From Paenibacillus lactis (GTDB taxonomy: Bacteria > Bacillota > Bacilli > Paenibacillales > Paenibacillaceae), in NCBI RefSeq assembly GCF_017873605.1, contig NZ_JAGGKI010000006.1, forward strand, positions 186,001-250,000: a stretch of DNA of 64,000 nt, written 5' to 3'. The notes below the pieces were generated by a model. The model was given only the letters and a program-made list of their open reading frames with translations, made no database searches and was not told where the DNA came from. Position 1 is the stretch's first letter. Each line of letters starts with the position of its first letter. A program made the position numbers and the translations under genes. This document shows, piece after piece, positions 44,724 through 53,202 of the stretch.

Positions 44724-46631
44724 ATGAAATTGAAAGTAATGCTGCCCGATGGGGATATACGGGAATATGATCGGGGCACGACAATTGAACAAGTCGCAAA
44801 GTCCATTGGTGCAAGCTTGATGAAACATGCGGTAGCGGGAAAAATCAATGGCGCACCGGTCGATTTAAACCGGACGTTGGAGGAGGACTGTCAGGTCGAA
44901 ATCATTACGCTTGACAGTAAGGATGGACTCGAAATCCTCAGACACAGCACGGCACACGTAATGGCGCAGGCCATCAAACGCATATACGGAAATCAAGCAG
45001 TCAACCTGGGAATAGGACCTGTCATCGACGATGGCTTTTACTACGACATCGACCTCGGAAAAGCATTAACAACCGACGACCTTTCTTCCATCGAGAAGGA
45101 AATGGAGCGGATCGTGCAAGAGAATCTTCCCATTGTTCGTCGAGTTGTCAGTCGTGAAGAAGCGGTACAGATTTTCAGCGAGGATCCGTTAAAGCTGGAG
45201 CTGATTCATGGTCTGCCCAAGGATGCGGTTATTTCGATTTATGATCAGGGCGAGTTTTTCGACCTTTGCCGCGGACCGCATTTGCCGTCTACAGGACGAA
45301 TCAAAGCATTTAAATTAATGAGCGTTGCCGGAGCATATTGGCGTGGGGATTCAAACAATCCAATGCTTCAGCGGATTTACGGAACGGCGTTTCCCAAAAA
45401 GGCTCAGCTGGATGAACATTTGCAAATGCTCGAAGAAGCCAGGAAGCGCGATCACCGGAAGCTGGGCAAAGAGCTCGGATTGTTTATGTTTTCCGAAGAA
45501 GCGCCCGGCATGCCTTTTTATTTGCCTAAGGGAATGATTATCCGTAATGAACTTGAACATTTCTCGCGTGAAGAACAGAGGAAGCAGGATTACGAAGAAG
45601 TCCGCACTCCGTTCATGATGAACCAGAAGCTGTGGGAGCAATCCGGCCACTGGGATCATTACCATGAAAACATGTACTTTACCGAGGTCGACGAAACAAA
45701 ATTTGCGCTGAAGCCCATGAATTGTCCTGGACATATGCTGATTTTTAAAAACAGCCTGCATTCCTATCGAGAGCTTCCGATTCGAATATCCGAATTCGGC
45801 CAAGTACACCGTCACGAGTTTTCGGGTGCCTTGAACGGGATGATGCGAGTTCGCACATTCTGTCAGGATGATGCGCACATCTTCGTCAGACCCGATCAGA
45901 TCGAGGATGAAATCGGCCGAGTTATCGGGTTGATCGACCGGATTTATCAGGTGTTTGGTTTTGAATACACAATCGAGCTGTCGACCCGGCCTGAACAATC
46001 AATGGGCTCCGAGGAATTGTGGAACCAGGCAGAATCGGCGCTTCGAAACGTCTTGGATCGCATGGGGATCGTTTACCGATTGAATGAAGGGGATGGCGCA
46101 TTTTACGGGCCCAAAATTGATTTTCACATTCTTGATGCCTTAAAACGAAGCTGGCAGTGCGGAACGATCCAGCTTGATTTTCAAATGCCGGAGAAATTTG
46201 ATCTTTCGTACATCGGGGAAGATAACCGGAAATATCGGCCGGTAGTGATTCATCGCGCGATCTACGGCTCGGTCGACCGGTTTGTCGGCATTTTGACAGA
46301 GCATTATAGCGGCGCGTTTCCGCTCTGGCTCGCCCCGGTTCAGGTCAAACTCTTGCCGGTATCGGATCACCAACTCAATTATGCCCTTCAAGTAAAGGAA
46401 GCGCTGAGGGATGCGGGGATTCGGGCAGAAGTGGATGGGCGCAACGAAAAATTAGGCTATAAAATCAGGGAAGCACAGCTGCAGAAGGTTCCTTTCACGC
46501 TCGTACTTGGAGAAAACGAAGTTGCCTCCGGAGCCGTCGCTGTGAGGAAACGCGGCGAAGGAGACCTTGGCGTTAAGCAAGTGGAGGATTTCATGGATCA
46601 AATTTTGAACGAGATCCGCGAGAAAAAGTGA
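44724..46631 (+). CDS. thrS: Threonyl-tRNA synthetase
   Basis: A 635-residue class II synthetase. It has the N-terminal TGS domain (KVMLPDGDIREYDRGTTIEQ), the editing domain with RHSTAHVMAQAIKR and the Cys/His set ending FFDLCRGPHLPSTG, class II motif 1 and 2 (FMMNQKLWEQSGHWDHY, LPIRISEFGQVHRHEFSGAL), and the C-terminal anticodon-binding domain from PLWLAPVQVKLLPVSDHQL. It charges tRNA-Thr. TGGAGGA precedes the ATG at 44724; the frame open from 44640 overlaps the T-box terminator. Two tandem T-boxes precede it. As in Bacillus species with thrS and thrZ, this may be the inducible second copy; the other is not in the window. Confidence 0.95.
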   Translation: MKLKVMLPDGDIREYDRGTTIEQVAKSIGASLMKHAVAGKINGAPVDLNRTLEEDCQVEIITLDSKDGLEILRHSTAHVMAQAIKRIYGNQAVNLGIGPVIDDGFYYDIDLGKALTTDDLSSIEKEMERIVQENLPIVRRVVSREEAVQIFSEDPLKLELIHGLPKDAVISIYDQGEFFDLCRGPHLPSTGRIKAFKLMSVAGAYWRGDSNNPMLQRIYGTAFPKKAQLDEHLQMLEEARKRDHRKLGKELGLFMFSEEAPGMPFYLPKGMIIRNELEHFSREEQRKQDYEEVRTPFMMNQKLWEQSGHWDHYHENMYFTEVDETKFALKPMNCPGHMLIFKNSLHSYRELPIRISEFGQVHRHEFSGALNGMMRVRTFCQDDAHIFVRPDQIEDEIGRVIGLIDRIYQVFGFEYTIELSTRPEQSMGSEELWNQAESALRNVLDRMGIVYRLNEGDGAFYGPKIDFHILDALKRSWQCGTIQLDFQMPEKFDLSYIGEDNRKYRPVVIHRAIYGSVDRFVGILTEHYSGAFPLWLAPVQVKLLPVSDHQLNYALQVKEALRDAGIRAEVDGRNEKLGYKIREAQLQKVPFTLVLGENEVASGAVAVRKRGEGDLGVKQVEDFMDQILNEIREKK

Positions 46632-46812
46632 TAGCGATGGTTCGGTAATGGTTCTGCTTAGTCCACTCTCATCATCCCGGACGGCTTTTCGTCTAGCGAA
46701 ATGGTACGGAATCAACAGCTCCCGAAATTTCCGTATACATCCTTTTCCAAGCGGGTAATAACTAACAGGACAGCAATCAGGTGAGGATGAAGCGAGAGAG
46801 GGGTTAGAGGAG

Positions 46813-47589
46813 ATGAAACGCAAACTGTTAATCACGGGTGCGGCAGGTACTATCGGAAGCGTCGTATTCAAGGGACTGCAGCAAGACAATCGGTATGACG
46901 TTGTCGGAGCTGATATACATGCGGACGAGAAGCTGGGCATTGTACAAATGGACATCGGTGACGAAGCCCGGCTGGCAGAGCTAACGCAGGGGATTGACAC
47001 GGTGATTCATTTTGCCTGGATCAAGGACGACGGGGATTTTCTCGGCAAGGTCCTGGCGGGGAATGTGAGCGGTGCCTACAAATTATTCGAGGCGGCGGTA
47101 CAAAACGGCGTGCGTCGTATGATATTTGCCAGCTCCAATCACGCAACCGGATATTACAGGACTGACGAGAAGGTTGGTCCCCATGATCCATACCGTCCGG
47201 ATAGCTTTTATGGTCTCAGCAAATGTTATATTGAATTGCTGGGCAGGCTTTACTCGGATCAAGGCAAGATCTCCTCGTTCAATATTCGTATTGGCAACTT
47301 TCCTGGGGATGATCGTCCTCATTCTGAGCGTGCGGGTCATATCTGGATATCCGAGCGTGATATGCTTCAATTGATCGTTTGTTGTATTGAAGCAGATGAC
47401 GGGCTGAAATATTTGAATCTGTACGGTACCTCAGCCAACAGTGATAACTACTACAACATCGATTATCTGGAGGAACTGATCGGATACAAACCTGAGGATG
47501 ATGCGACAAAGCTGCTTGAGCTGGCCAAGGCAACAGGACGGAACGTGCGTCAGGATGAAACGATCTATCAGGGTGGACAGCAAGCGTAA
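46813..47589 (+). CDS. NAD-dependent epimerase/dehydratase, uronate dehydrogenase-like
   Basis: A 258-residue extended short-chain dehydrogenase. The N terminus has LITGAAGTIGSVVFKGLQ for NAD binding, then IDTVIHFAWIKDDGDFLGKV, ASSNHATGYY with the catalytic Ser region, and FYGLSKCYIELLG with the Tyr-x-x-x-Lys pair. The pattern RIGNFPGDDRPHSERAGHIW and YNIDYLEELIGYKPEDDA match uronate dehydrogenase-like enzymes, which oxidise galacturonate or glucuronate to aldaric acid lactones. GAGAGGGG lies before the ATG. No other uronate genes are near, so the substrate is uncertain. Confidence 0.82.
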   Translation: MKRKLLITGAAGTIGSVVFKGLQQDNRYDVVGADIHADEKLGIVQMDIGDEARLAELTQGIDTVIHFAWIKDDGDFLGKVLAGNVSGAYKLFEAAVQNGVRRMIFASSNHATGYYRTDEKVGPHDPYRPDSFYGLSKCYIELLGRLYSDQGKISSFNIRIGNFPGDDRPHSERAGHIWISERDMLQLIVCCIEADDGLKYLNLYGTSANSDNYYNIDYLEELIGYKPEDDATKLLELAKATGRNVRQDETIYQGGQQA

Positions 47590-47660
47590 ATGAGCTATGT
47601 GACAATGTTGTCACTCGAAATGGAATTTTGTTATATGAATCGATGGGAAACGTTGGATGT

Positions 47661-47697
47661 CCCCCTTATACTGGAAATGTTAGATTTCCGAAGGGGG
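47661..47697 (+). promoter_or_regulatory. Hairpin sequestering the ribosome site of uppP
   Basis: CCCCCTT (47661-47667) pairs with AAGGGGG (47691-47697), and GGAAAT (47673-47678) with ATTTCC (47684-47689), giving a 13-bp interrupted stem. The right arm is the Shine-Dalgarno sequence of uppP, whose ATG is at 47708. Without a T run this is not a terminator; it is positioned to limit translation. Confidence 0.65.
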
Positions 47698-47707
47698 ATA
47701 TCCATTA

Positions 47708-48511
47708 ATGAGTGATGTAGTTAAAGCAATCATACTCGGCATTATAGAGGGCTTAACCGAATTTTTACCGGTATCGTCTACTGGACATCTGATTTTAGCT
47801 GGCAGCTTGCTAAACTTTGAGGGAGACGCTGCCACAACTTTTAAAATCGTTATACAGCTGGGTGCGGTCATGGCCGTTCTCATCCTATATTGGAAGAGAT
47901 ATTTGGCGATTGGGACTAATCTGATTCGAATGGATTTTTCTCGTAGTCGAGGACTAAATGTCATACATATGATTTTGGCAATGTTACCTGCACTAATCGT
48001 ATATCTCCTGCTCAAGGACACGATAAAAAGCCATTTGTTCGGCCCAACCCCTGTCTTGATCGGTTTAGTGGCCGGAGCCGTGTTGATGATCATTGCTGCA
48101 CGGAGCAGGAGAACCGAAACCGCCGATACGATGGATCGGATAAATTATAAACAAGCCTTCGGGATCGGCCTGTTTCAGTGTTTGGCATTGTGGCCGGGAT
48201 TCTCGAGATCGGGCTCGACGATTTCAGGCGGTCTTTTGCTTGGCACCAGCCAGAAAGCCGCCGCAGATTTTACGTTCCTCATTTCCGTGCCGGTTATGTT
48301 TGGCGCAACCTTACTGGATTTATACGATAGTCGGGATTTGCTAAGCTCAGACGATTTGGTCCTGATGTTGATTGGCTTTGTGACATCCTTTCTTGTGGCA
48401 ATGATTGCAGTCGTGACATTTATCAAATTGATTAAACGGCTTCGTTTGGAATGGTTTGCTCTATACCGTTTCGTCTTGGCAGCGCTCTTCTATTTTATCA
48501 TCATACTTTGA
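47708..48511 (+). CDS. uppP: Undecaprenyl-diphosphatase (bacitracin resistance)
   Basis: A 267-residue integral membrane protein of the BacA/UppP family. The two signature motifs are present: IIEGLTEFLPVSSTGHLILA near the start, with the catalytic Glu and Ser, and LWPGFSRSGSTISGGLLLG around residue 160, with the catalytic Arg. About seven to eight membrane helices. It dephosphorylates undecaprenyl pyrophosphate on the outer side of the membrane, recycling the lipid carrier for cell wall synthesis, and reduces bacitracin sensitivity. A hairpin covers its ribosome site. A terminator overlaps its stop. Confidence 0.95.
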   Translation: MSDVVKAIILGIIEGLTEFLPVSSTGHLILAGSLLNFEGDAATTFKIVIQLGAVMAVLILYWKRYLAIGTNLIRMDFSRSRGLNVIHMILAMLPALIVYLLLKDTIKSHLFGPTPVLIGLVAGAVLMIIAARSRRTETADTMDRINYKQAFGIGLFQCLALWPGFSRSGSTISGGLLLGTSQKAAADFTFLISVPVMFGATLLDLYDSRDLLSSDDLVLMLIGFVTSFLVAMIAVVTFIKLIKRLRLEWFALYRFVLAALFYFIIIL

Positions 48512-48540
48512 GCGGGATTGTTCCGCTCTTTCTTTTTTTA
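48510..48540 (+). terminator. Terminator of uppP
   Basis: GAGCGG (48510-48515, overlapping the stop) pairs with CCGCTC (48523-48528), followed by a T-rich run. Confidence 0.8.
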
Positions 48541-48703
48541 TTTAAAATATCCGGTTACAGATAGGATTGAAGACCAATGTATCGAATAAGAAGAATAAGC
48601 AACATCAAGGGATCAATTCATCGATGGACTAACAGTAGGAAGAGAAAAGAATCGTTAGCCCATCAGGCTCGTCACAAGTTGTACAAGAGAGGTTGGGATC
48701 AGG

Positions 48704-50047
48704 TTGCAACAGAGTGAACGCTTTGACGTCGCAGTTCTCGGAGGAGGACCGGCCGGCATCGCTGCAGCAATCAGCGCGGCCCGGAACGGAGCGCGAACGA
48801 TTCTTATCGAACGTTACGGCTTTCTTGGGGGAATGTCTACCGTGGCATTGGTTTACCCTTGGATGACGTTTCACACGGCTGTCGGAGAACAGGTCATTAA
48901 GGGCGTCGCACAAGAAATAGTGGACCGATTGATGCTGCTCGGCGCATCTCCGGGACATTTGCGGGATACGGTCGGTTTTGTATATTCGTTAACCCCATAT
49001 CATCCGGAAGTGTATAAAGTACTGGCCTTTGACATGCTGCAAGAAGCCGGAGCGCACTTGCTGCTGCATTCATTTGTTACGGATGTTGAAGTACAAGACC
49101 AGCGCATTACGGAGGTAACCGTTCAGAATAAAAGCGGTCGCAGGCGAATCGCAGCCAAAGTATTCGTTGACGCGACGGGCGATGGAGATGTTGCCTTTGC
49201 CGCCGGTGCGGCTTGGGAGCAGGGGAATCAGAACCGGAAAGTGCAGCCGATGACAATGAAATTTCGCATGCGCGGCGTTAATCTCGATGCCGTGAAGGCA
49301 TACATGCAGCGCAATCCGGAACAATTTTATGAAAAGTCATTAATCGCCGAACTTGATCAGCTCCCGCTGACAGGTGTGATGGGATTCTACAAAGAATGGG
49401 AAGAGGCGGGATTGCCGATTCCTAGGGATGGCGTGCTATTCTTTACCGGACCGGGTCCGGATGAAGTGTTGATTAACGTATCGCGCGTCTCGGGATTGGA
49501 TCCGACGGATGCGGAACATCTTACTTCTGCAGAGATTGAAGGCAGGAAACAGGTGCTCCTGCTCGAACGGTTTTTCCGGGAACATATCGCGGGGTTTGAG
49601 AACGCCGTTATCAGCGCAGTCGGCACTCAGATCGGCATCAGGGAGACAAGACGAATCCTTGGCGAATATGTGCTGAACGGCATGGATGTGTTGGATGGGC
49701 GGCGGTTCCCTGATGTCATTGCGAGAAGCGGATATCCGATCGATATCCACAACCCGGAAGGGACGGGCGTTACGGCTAACTTCATCCGTGAAGGCGGTGC
49801 GTATGACATTCCTTACCGCAGCATCGTTCCACGAGATGTGGATAATCTGCTGCTTGCCGGGCGTTGTATTTCGACTACGCATGAAGCGCAAGCAACGACG
49901 CGTCTGACCCCTAGCTGCATGGCCATAGGCGAAGCGGCGGGCGCGGCGGCGGCTCTGGCGGCTCGTATCGATTGCCGCACTGCGGATGTGCCCATTGATC
50001 GCTTGCAGGCGGCACTTCTTGCGGGCGAAGCGGAACTGGGGCTTTGA
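48704..50047 (+). CDS. FAD-dependent oxidoreductase
   Basis: A 447-residue flavoprotein of the FAD_oxidored group. The N-terminal dinucleotide fold is FDVAVLGGGPAGIAAAISAA, then ERYGFLGGMSTVALVYPWMT, AKVFVDATGDGDVAFAAGA and a C-terminal FAD motif NLLLAGRCISTTHEAQATTR followed by LTPSCMAIGEAAGAAAALAA. Members are often near sugar or xenobiotic genes, and their substrates are unknown. TTG at 48704 is preceded by GAGAGG, with no better ATG. It is a single-gene unit, terminated at 50106. Confidence 0.83.
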   Translation: MQQSERFDVAVLGGGPAGIAAAISAARNGARTILIERYGFLGGMSTVALVYPWMTFHTAVGEQVIKGVAQEIVDRLMLLGASPGHLRDTVGFVYSLTPYHPEVYKVLAFDMLQEAGAHLLLHSFVTDVEVQDQRITEVTVQNKSGRRRIAAKVFVDATGDGDVAFAAGAAWEQGNQNRKVQPMTMKFRMRGVNLDAVKAYMQRNPEQFYEKSLIAELDQLPLTGVMGFYKEWEEAGLPIPRDGVLFFTGPGPDEVLINVSRVSGLDPTDAEHLTSAEIEGRKQVLLLERFFREHIAGFENAVISAVGTQIGIRETRRILGEYVLNGMDVLDGRRFPDVIARSGYPIDIHNPEGTGVTANFIREGGAYDIPYRSIVPRDVDNLLLAGRCISTTHEAQATTRLTPSCMAIGEAAGAAAALAARIDCRTADVPIDRLQAALLAGEAELGL

Positions 50048-50105
50048 CGCTAGTCAGATATATAGCGATAAACCAATGATGACCCTAACTTCATATTTTC
50101 GATGA

Positions 50106-50132
50106 AACGCAGCAGGAGTGCTGCGTTTTTTC
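50106..50132 (+). terminator. Terminator after the FAD oxidoreductase gene
   Basis: AACGCAGCA (50106-50114) pairs with TGCTGCGTT (50119-50127), followed by a T run. Confidence 0.85.
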
Positions 50133-50281
50133 GTAGGGTAAGAGCAGGCTTACCCGATGCTGCAATTTCGAACAAAAGGGGTGGCATGCCCTCTATCAAA
50201 AATTTTTGTAACATCAAATTTGAACCTTATTGGGCGATGGAGCCAATATCAAGTGTAAGTCTTACAATGGAGGCCGGCCCT

Positions 50282-50860
50282 ATGAATGAAATGGATATTA
50301 AACCTTGGCTCATCCGGATGAGCCAGGGAGATGAAGAAGCGTTCCGGGCAGTTTATGATTTAACGCGCGATCAGGCATACGGATTAATCTACTACTTGGC
50401 TCCCAACAAACAAGAGGTTCCGGACATTATGAGCGAGGTATATATCGAGCTGATCAAGAGTCTGGACAATTATGAGCAGGGGCAGAAATTCAGTTCTTGG
50501 TTCAACGGCTTGATTATCAGGCAAGTTCGTAACTGGAAGCGAAAAAGTTGGCGAAGGAGTCGTATGCTGGAAAGGGTGAAGGGAGTATTTTCCGAACCGC
50601 CTCCTTTGGCGTTGGAAGATCGAGTATCCCACCTGAGTGATCGGTTGGAGCTGATTCCAATGCTCGAAGCGCTGCCTTTGAAGCTTAAAGAGGTTGTCGT
50701 CCTCAGGTATTATCAGGATTTGACGCTTGAAGAAATCGCCGACTTGGTGAAGGTTCCGATAGGGACGGTAAAATCAAGGCACCATCATGCCCTGAAGCGC
50801 CTGCGCCATATGTATGGTCAGCGCGACCACAGAAAGGAGCGGGACGGCTATGTCTATTGA
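50282..50860 (+). CDS. ECF-type RNA polymerase sigma factor
   Basis: A 192-residue ECF sigma factor. Region 2 reads EAFRAVYDLTRDQAYGLIYY and SEVYIELIKSLDNYEQGQKF, then SWFNGLIIRQVRNWKRK; region 4 reads LPLKLKEVVVLRYYQDLTLE and EIADLVKVPIGTVKSRHHHA. The ATG at 50282 is preceded by GGAGG; the frame open from 50102 overlaps the preceding terminator and was rejected. Its end overlaps the next gene by 11 bases, which encodes a membrane protein with a soluble N terminus, presumably its anti-sigma factor. Autoregulation is usual, but a promoter could not be settled. Confidence 0.9.
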   Translation: MNEMDIKPWLIRMSQGDEEAFRAVYDLTRDQAYGLIYYLAPNKQEVPDIMSEVYIELIKSLDNYEQGQKFSSWFNGLIIRQVRNWKRKSWRRSRMLERVKGVFSEPPPLALEDRVSHLSDRLELIPMLEALPLKLKEVVVLRYYQDLTLEEIADLVKVPIGTVKSRHHHALKRLRHMYGQRDHRKERDGYVY

Positions 50861-51827
50861 GCAGCAATTGAAAGATGATTTTCAACAAAATGATAAAAAC
50901 GTCGTGTGTCCTCCTTCCATAGATATCCGAGTAATGAACGCATACGGGGAGCGAATGCGGGAGGAGATTGGAGTGCAATCGATGGGAAGAAGACGGAGAT
51001 GGCCAAAGGCAGTAATGGTCATGTTACTGATTGCGGTCGTCAGCGGCTTTGCTTATGCGGGTCGAACGCTGCTCTTTGAGGAGACGAAAGGCAATATGAC
51101 GATGTCTGCCGAAACGCTGGAGGAGTTAAAGTTAAGCAAGGCTCAACTCGAGCGGATCAGCAAGGCCCGAAATGAGGTGAAGACCCAGTTGAACCCGGGA
51201 GAATCGGCCGTTATCTATTTAACCGATTTGGGCAACGTCAGGAGCTTGCCGTTCATTCCGGTCTCGCAACCGGATGTGAACGAGGACCTGGATGTCTGGC
51301 GGAAGGCATTAATGGACCGTCATTTTGATAGGATGCCTCCGGAATCCTTGCTTGGAACGTACAGGTTCGCGGGAGGAATGGAGCTTTCTCCCTTCGGCGC
51401 TTATGTGGGCTCCGAAACGGATAGTGCAGCTTTACTGGAAGAGTTAAAGGCCGAAAGTGAGGAGACAGGAAAGGACCTTATATGGAGAAAAACTTCCGTA
51501 CCAGCCTCATTTCCGTTGTTAACGTACACCACCGTGTATCGCAATGCAGATCAAGAGACGCTATATTTGATCATGGAAAATGCACCCGATTCCAAAGTGA
51601 AAATACAGTCGTTAGCCCCGCCTTCAGCTGAATATGAAGAGCTGGACCTAAATGGACACGGGGCTCATTATTTTAAAAACGATGCCTATGTATATACCGA
51701 TAGTCATTTCTACCAAGAAATCAGCTGGATGATTGAACAAGACGGCGAGTCGATCATCTATCGCTTAGGCAGCGACTCGCCTGCTATGACGAAAGAGCAG
51801 TTGATGGAGGCTGCGAAAAATCTGTAG
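50850..51827 (+). CDS. Membrane-anchored probable anti-sigma factor
   Basis: A 325-residue protein overlapping the sigma gene by 11 bases. The N-terminal 60 residues are cytoplasmic, followed by one membrane helix (AVMVMLLIAVVSGFAYAG) and a large outer domain rich in acidic residues (SAETLEELKLSKAQLERISK, then SAVIYLTDLGN and repeated beta-strand patterns). AAAGGAG lies before the ATG at 50850. The gene order and single-helix layout indicate an anti-sigma factor, but no zinc-binding HxxxCxxC motif is visible in the N terminus, so the type is not the common ZAS one. Confidence 0.75.
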   Translation: MSIEQQLKDDFQQNDKNVVCPPSIDIRVMNAYGERMREEIGVQSMGRRRRWPKAVMVMLLIAVVSGFAYAGRTLLFEETKGNMTMSAETLEELKLSKAQLERISKARNEVKTQLNPGESAVIYLTDLGNVRSLPFIPVSQPDVNEDLDVWRKALMDRHFDRMPPESLLGTYRFAGGMELSPFGAYVGSETDSAALLEELKAESEETGKDLIWRKTSVPASFPLLTYTTVYRNADQETLYLIMENAPDSKVKIQSLAPPSAEYEELDLNGHGAHYFKNDAYVYTDSHFYQEISWMIEQDGESIIYRLGSDSPAMTKEQLMEAAKNL

Positions 51828-52142
51828 GCTGATGCAGGCGAGGTTAATTGAATCTACTGTTTCCGGGAGATTCAGCCCGGAGCCATGCAAGATACAATGA
51901 ATACATCCATGTATTATTTGGGCGCAGGGTTACTTCCCTGCGCCTTAGACAGTTTAAGCAGCATTATTCTTCAATTAAGAGGGATTCTCACTTCTGCGGC
52001 GCTTGTACCGAAATATCCGCGGACTGCCATCCTGCATTCGCACAGACCAGGGCAGTGGCACCTGTGTATGCTGGTTCTAGACAGATGGAGGGTCATCTCA
52101 AACGTCCACATGCTTAAAAGTGAACGAAAGGTGTGATCAGGG
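51828..52142 (+). other. Intergenic region with a GC-rich hairpin
   Basis: GGCGCAGGG (51921-51929) pairs with CCCTGCGCC (51936-51944), without a T tract; it probably ends the sigma operon. Two open frames of 83 and 89 codons cover the region but have no supported ribosome site and no recognised family. The promoter of the coiled-coil gene must lie in the last 150 bases, but no consensus for a vegetative or sporulation sigma factor was clear. Confidence 0.4.
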
Positions 52143-52790
52143 TTGGGTACAACAAAGAAGGAGGACAGTAAGAGCTGCGAACGATCAGGTATTCGCATAA
52201 AAAGGAAACGAAGTAAAGCGCAGCTTACCAGGGTCGTCGACGTCCTTAACACCATTAATACGCAGCTCACCGGCATCAACTCGAACTTGAACAATAATAT
52301 TAACAGCCTAACATCGGTAATCAGCAACACGGACAACAACTTGAATGCTAGCCTGATTAATTCTTTGAACACATTAAACGCCAGTTTGAACAATACCATC
52401 GAGACGAACACAAACACTATAATTAGCAATATGAATAACGGGGATAACGTTACATGTACGGTTCAACAATTCAACAACTCAACAAACTTTGACGTTCCTT
52501 GCGGCACAAGTACAACCTATTTTGAAAATCTATCGGCGTCCGCACCGGAAACCGTCATTATCTTTTTCCAAAGCTTCCAGCCAAACACCAATCCCTGCCA
52601 GCCTGTGTTAGTAGTCGTAACAAGTGAGGGCAGCGTGCTTGAAGAACCCATATCGCAAACGTTTAGTAGCATACGAGTTGATAACTTCTCTAGCATATCG
52701 GTTCGCTGCGAATCCAGCGTACCTCCTCCCGCCGGTGCAGCTTGTAACGGTTTTGTTGGTATAAATGAGTTTTTCTGTGTCTGTTGCTAA
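52143..52790 (+). CDS. Coiled-coil protein with Cys-rich C-terminal domain (paralogue A)
   Basis: A 215-residue protein of no recognised family. No signal peptide: the N terminus is strongly basic (SGIRIKRKRSKAQLTRV). Residues about 33-100 form an Asn-rich coiled-coil region (LNTINTQLTGINSNLNNNIN, then SLTSVISNTDNNLNASL) with hydrophobic residues at heptad-like spacing. The C-terminal domain of about 115 residues begins VTCTVQQFNNSTNFDVPCGT, is rich in beta-type sequence, and ends VRCESSVPPPAGAACNGFVG then NEFFCVCC. It starts with TTG behind AAAGGTG. A paralogue lies downstream, sharing the same plan; the pair flank a 120-residue gene. A surface or spore-coat component is possible because mother-cell coat proteins lack signal peptides, but this is a guess. 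Confidence 0.75.
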   Translation: MGTTKKEDSKSCERSGIRIKRKRSKAQLTRVVDVLNTINTQLTGINSNLNNNINSLTSVISNTDNNLNASLINSLNTLNASLNNTIETNTNTIISNMNNGDNVTCTVQQFNNSTNFDVPCGTSTTYFENLSASAPETVIIFFQSFQPNTNPCQPVLVVVTSEGSVLEEPISQTFSSIRVDNFSSISVRCESSVPPPAGAACNGFVGINEFFCVCC

Positions 52791-52839
52791 GGATCAAGAA
52801 AGTGGTATTCAGTATCGATAATTGAGAGGAGGATATTCG

Positions 52840-53202
52840 TTGAACGATATACAACGAGAATTTCTGTTGGACCGTCTATCGAGACTGAAGATGCCGTATG
52901 TCGAGGAGCTGCTGAGAAACGGTGCGGAACCAATCGTGATTCTGGATGCATTCGAATCATTCATTCTCGAGAGAAGCGAGGAGTACCAACGGTTCTTGCA
53001 GCAAAATACGACACAGTTCCTTTCACAGCAAATATTAAGCATCATGAAGGACAGATTTATTCAAGAGGGGATCCACAAAGATCACCAGTTTCGAATGGTT
53101 TATTTCATGTTAAAAGTGGTAGGAGAAGACTGGGATTGCGGTTGCGGAAGCACTGAGTCACCAGCGAAGGGAGCGATGATTCGCGGTGAGAACACTAACT
53201 AA
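52840..53202 (+). CDS. Small helical protein between the coiled-coil paralogues (120 aa)
   Basis: A 120-residue, mostly helical protein: NDIQREFLLDRLSRLKMPYV, LDAFESFILERSEEYQRFLQ and STHQF-free tail WDCGCGSTESPAKGAMIRG with a CGCG motif. TTG at 52840 has GAGAGGAGG seven bases before it. No signal peptide or membrane segment. It begins 50 bases after paralogue A and its end overlaps the first possible start of paralogue B, so the three genes are very likely one operon. The Cys pair near the end is reminiscent of the C-terminal Cys motifs of its neighbours. The family was not recognised. Confidence 0.75.
   Translation: MNDIQREFLLDRLSRLKMPYVEELLRNGAEPIVILDAFESFILERSEEYQRFLQQNTTQFLSQQILSIMKDRFIQEGIHKDHQFRMVYFMLKVVGEDWDCGCGSTESPAKGAMIRGENTN

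Noticed and set aside
51848-52136. Overlapping open frames of 83-89 codons between the anti-sigma and coiled-coil genes
   Set aside because: They cross a GC-rich hairpin, lack supported ribosome sites and show no family pattern; more probably non-coding.
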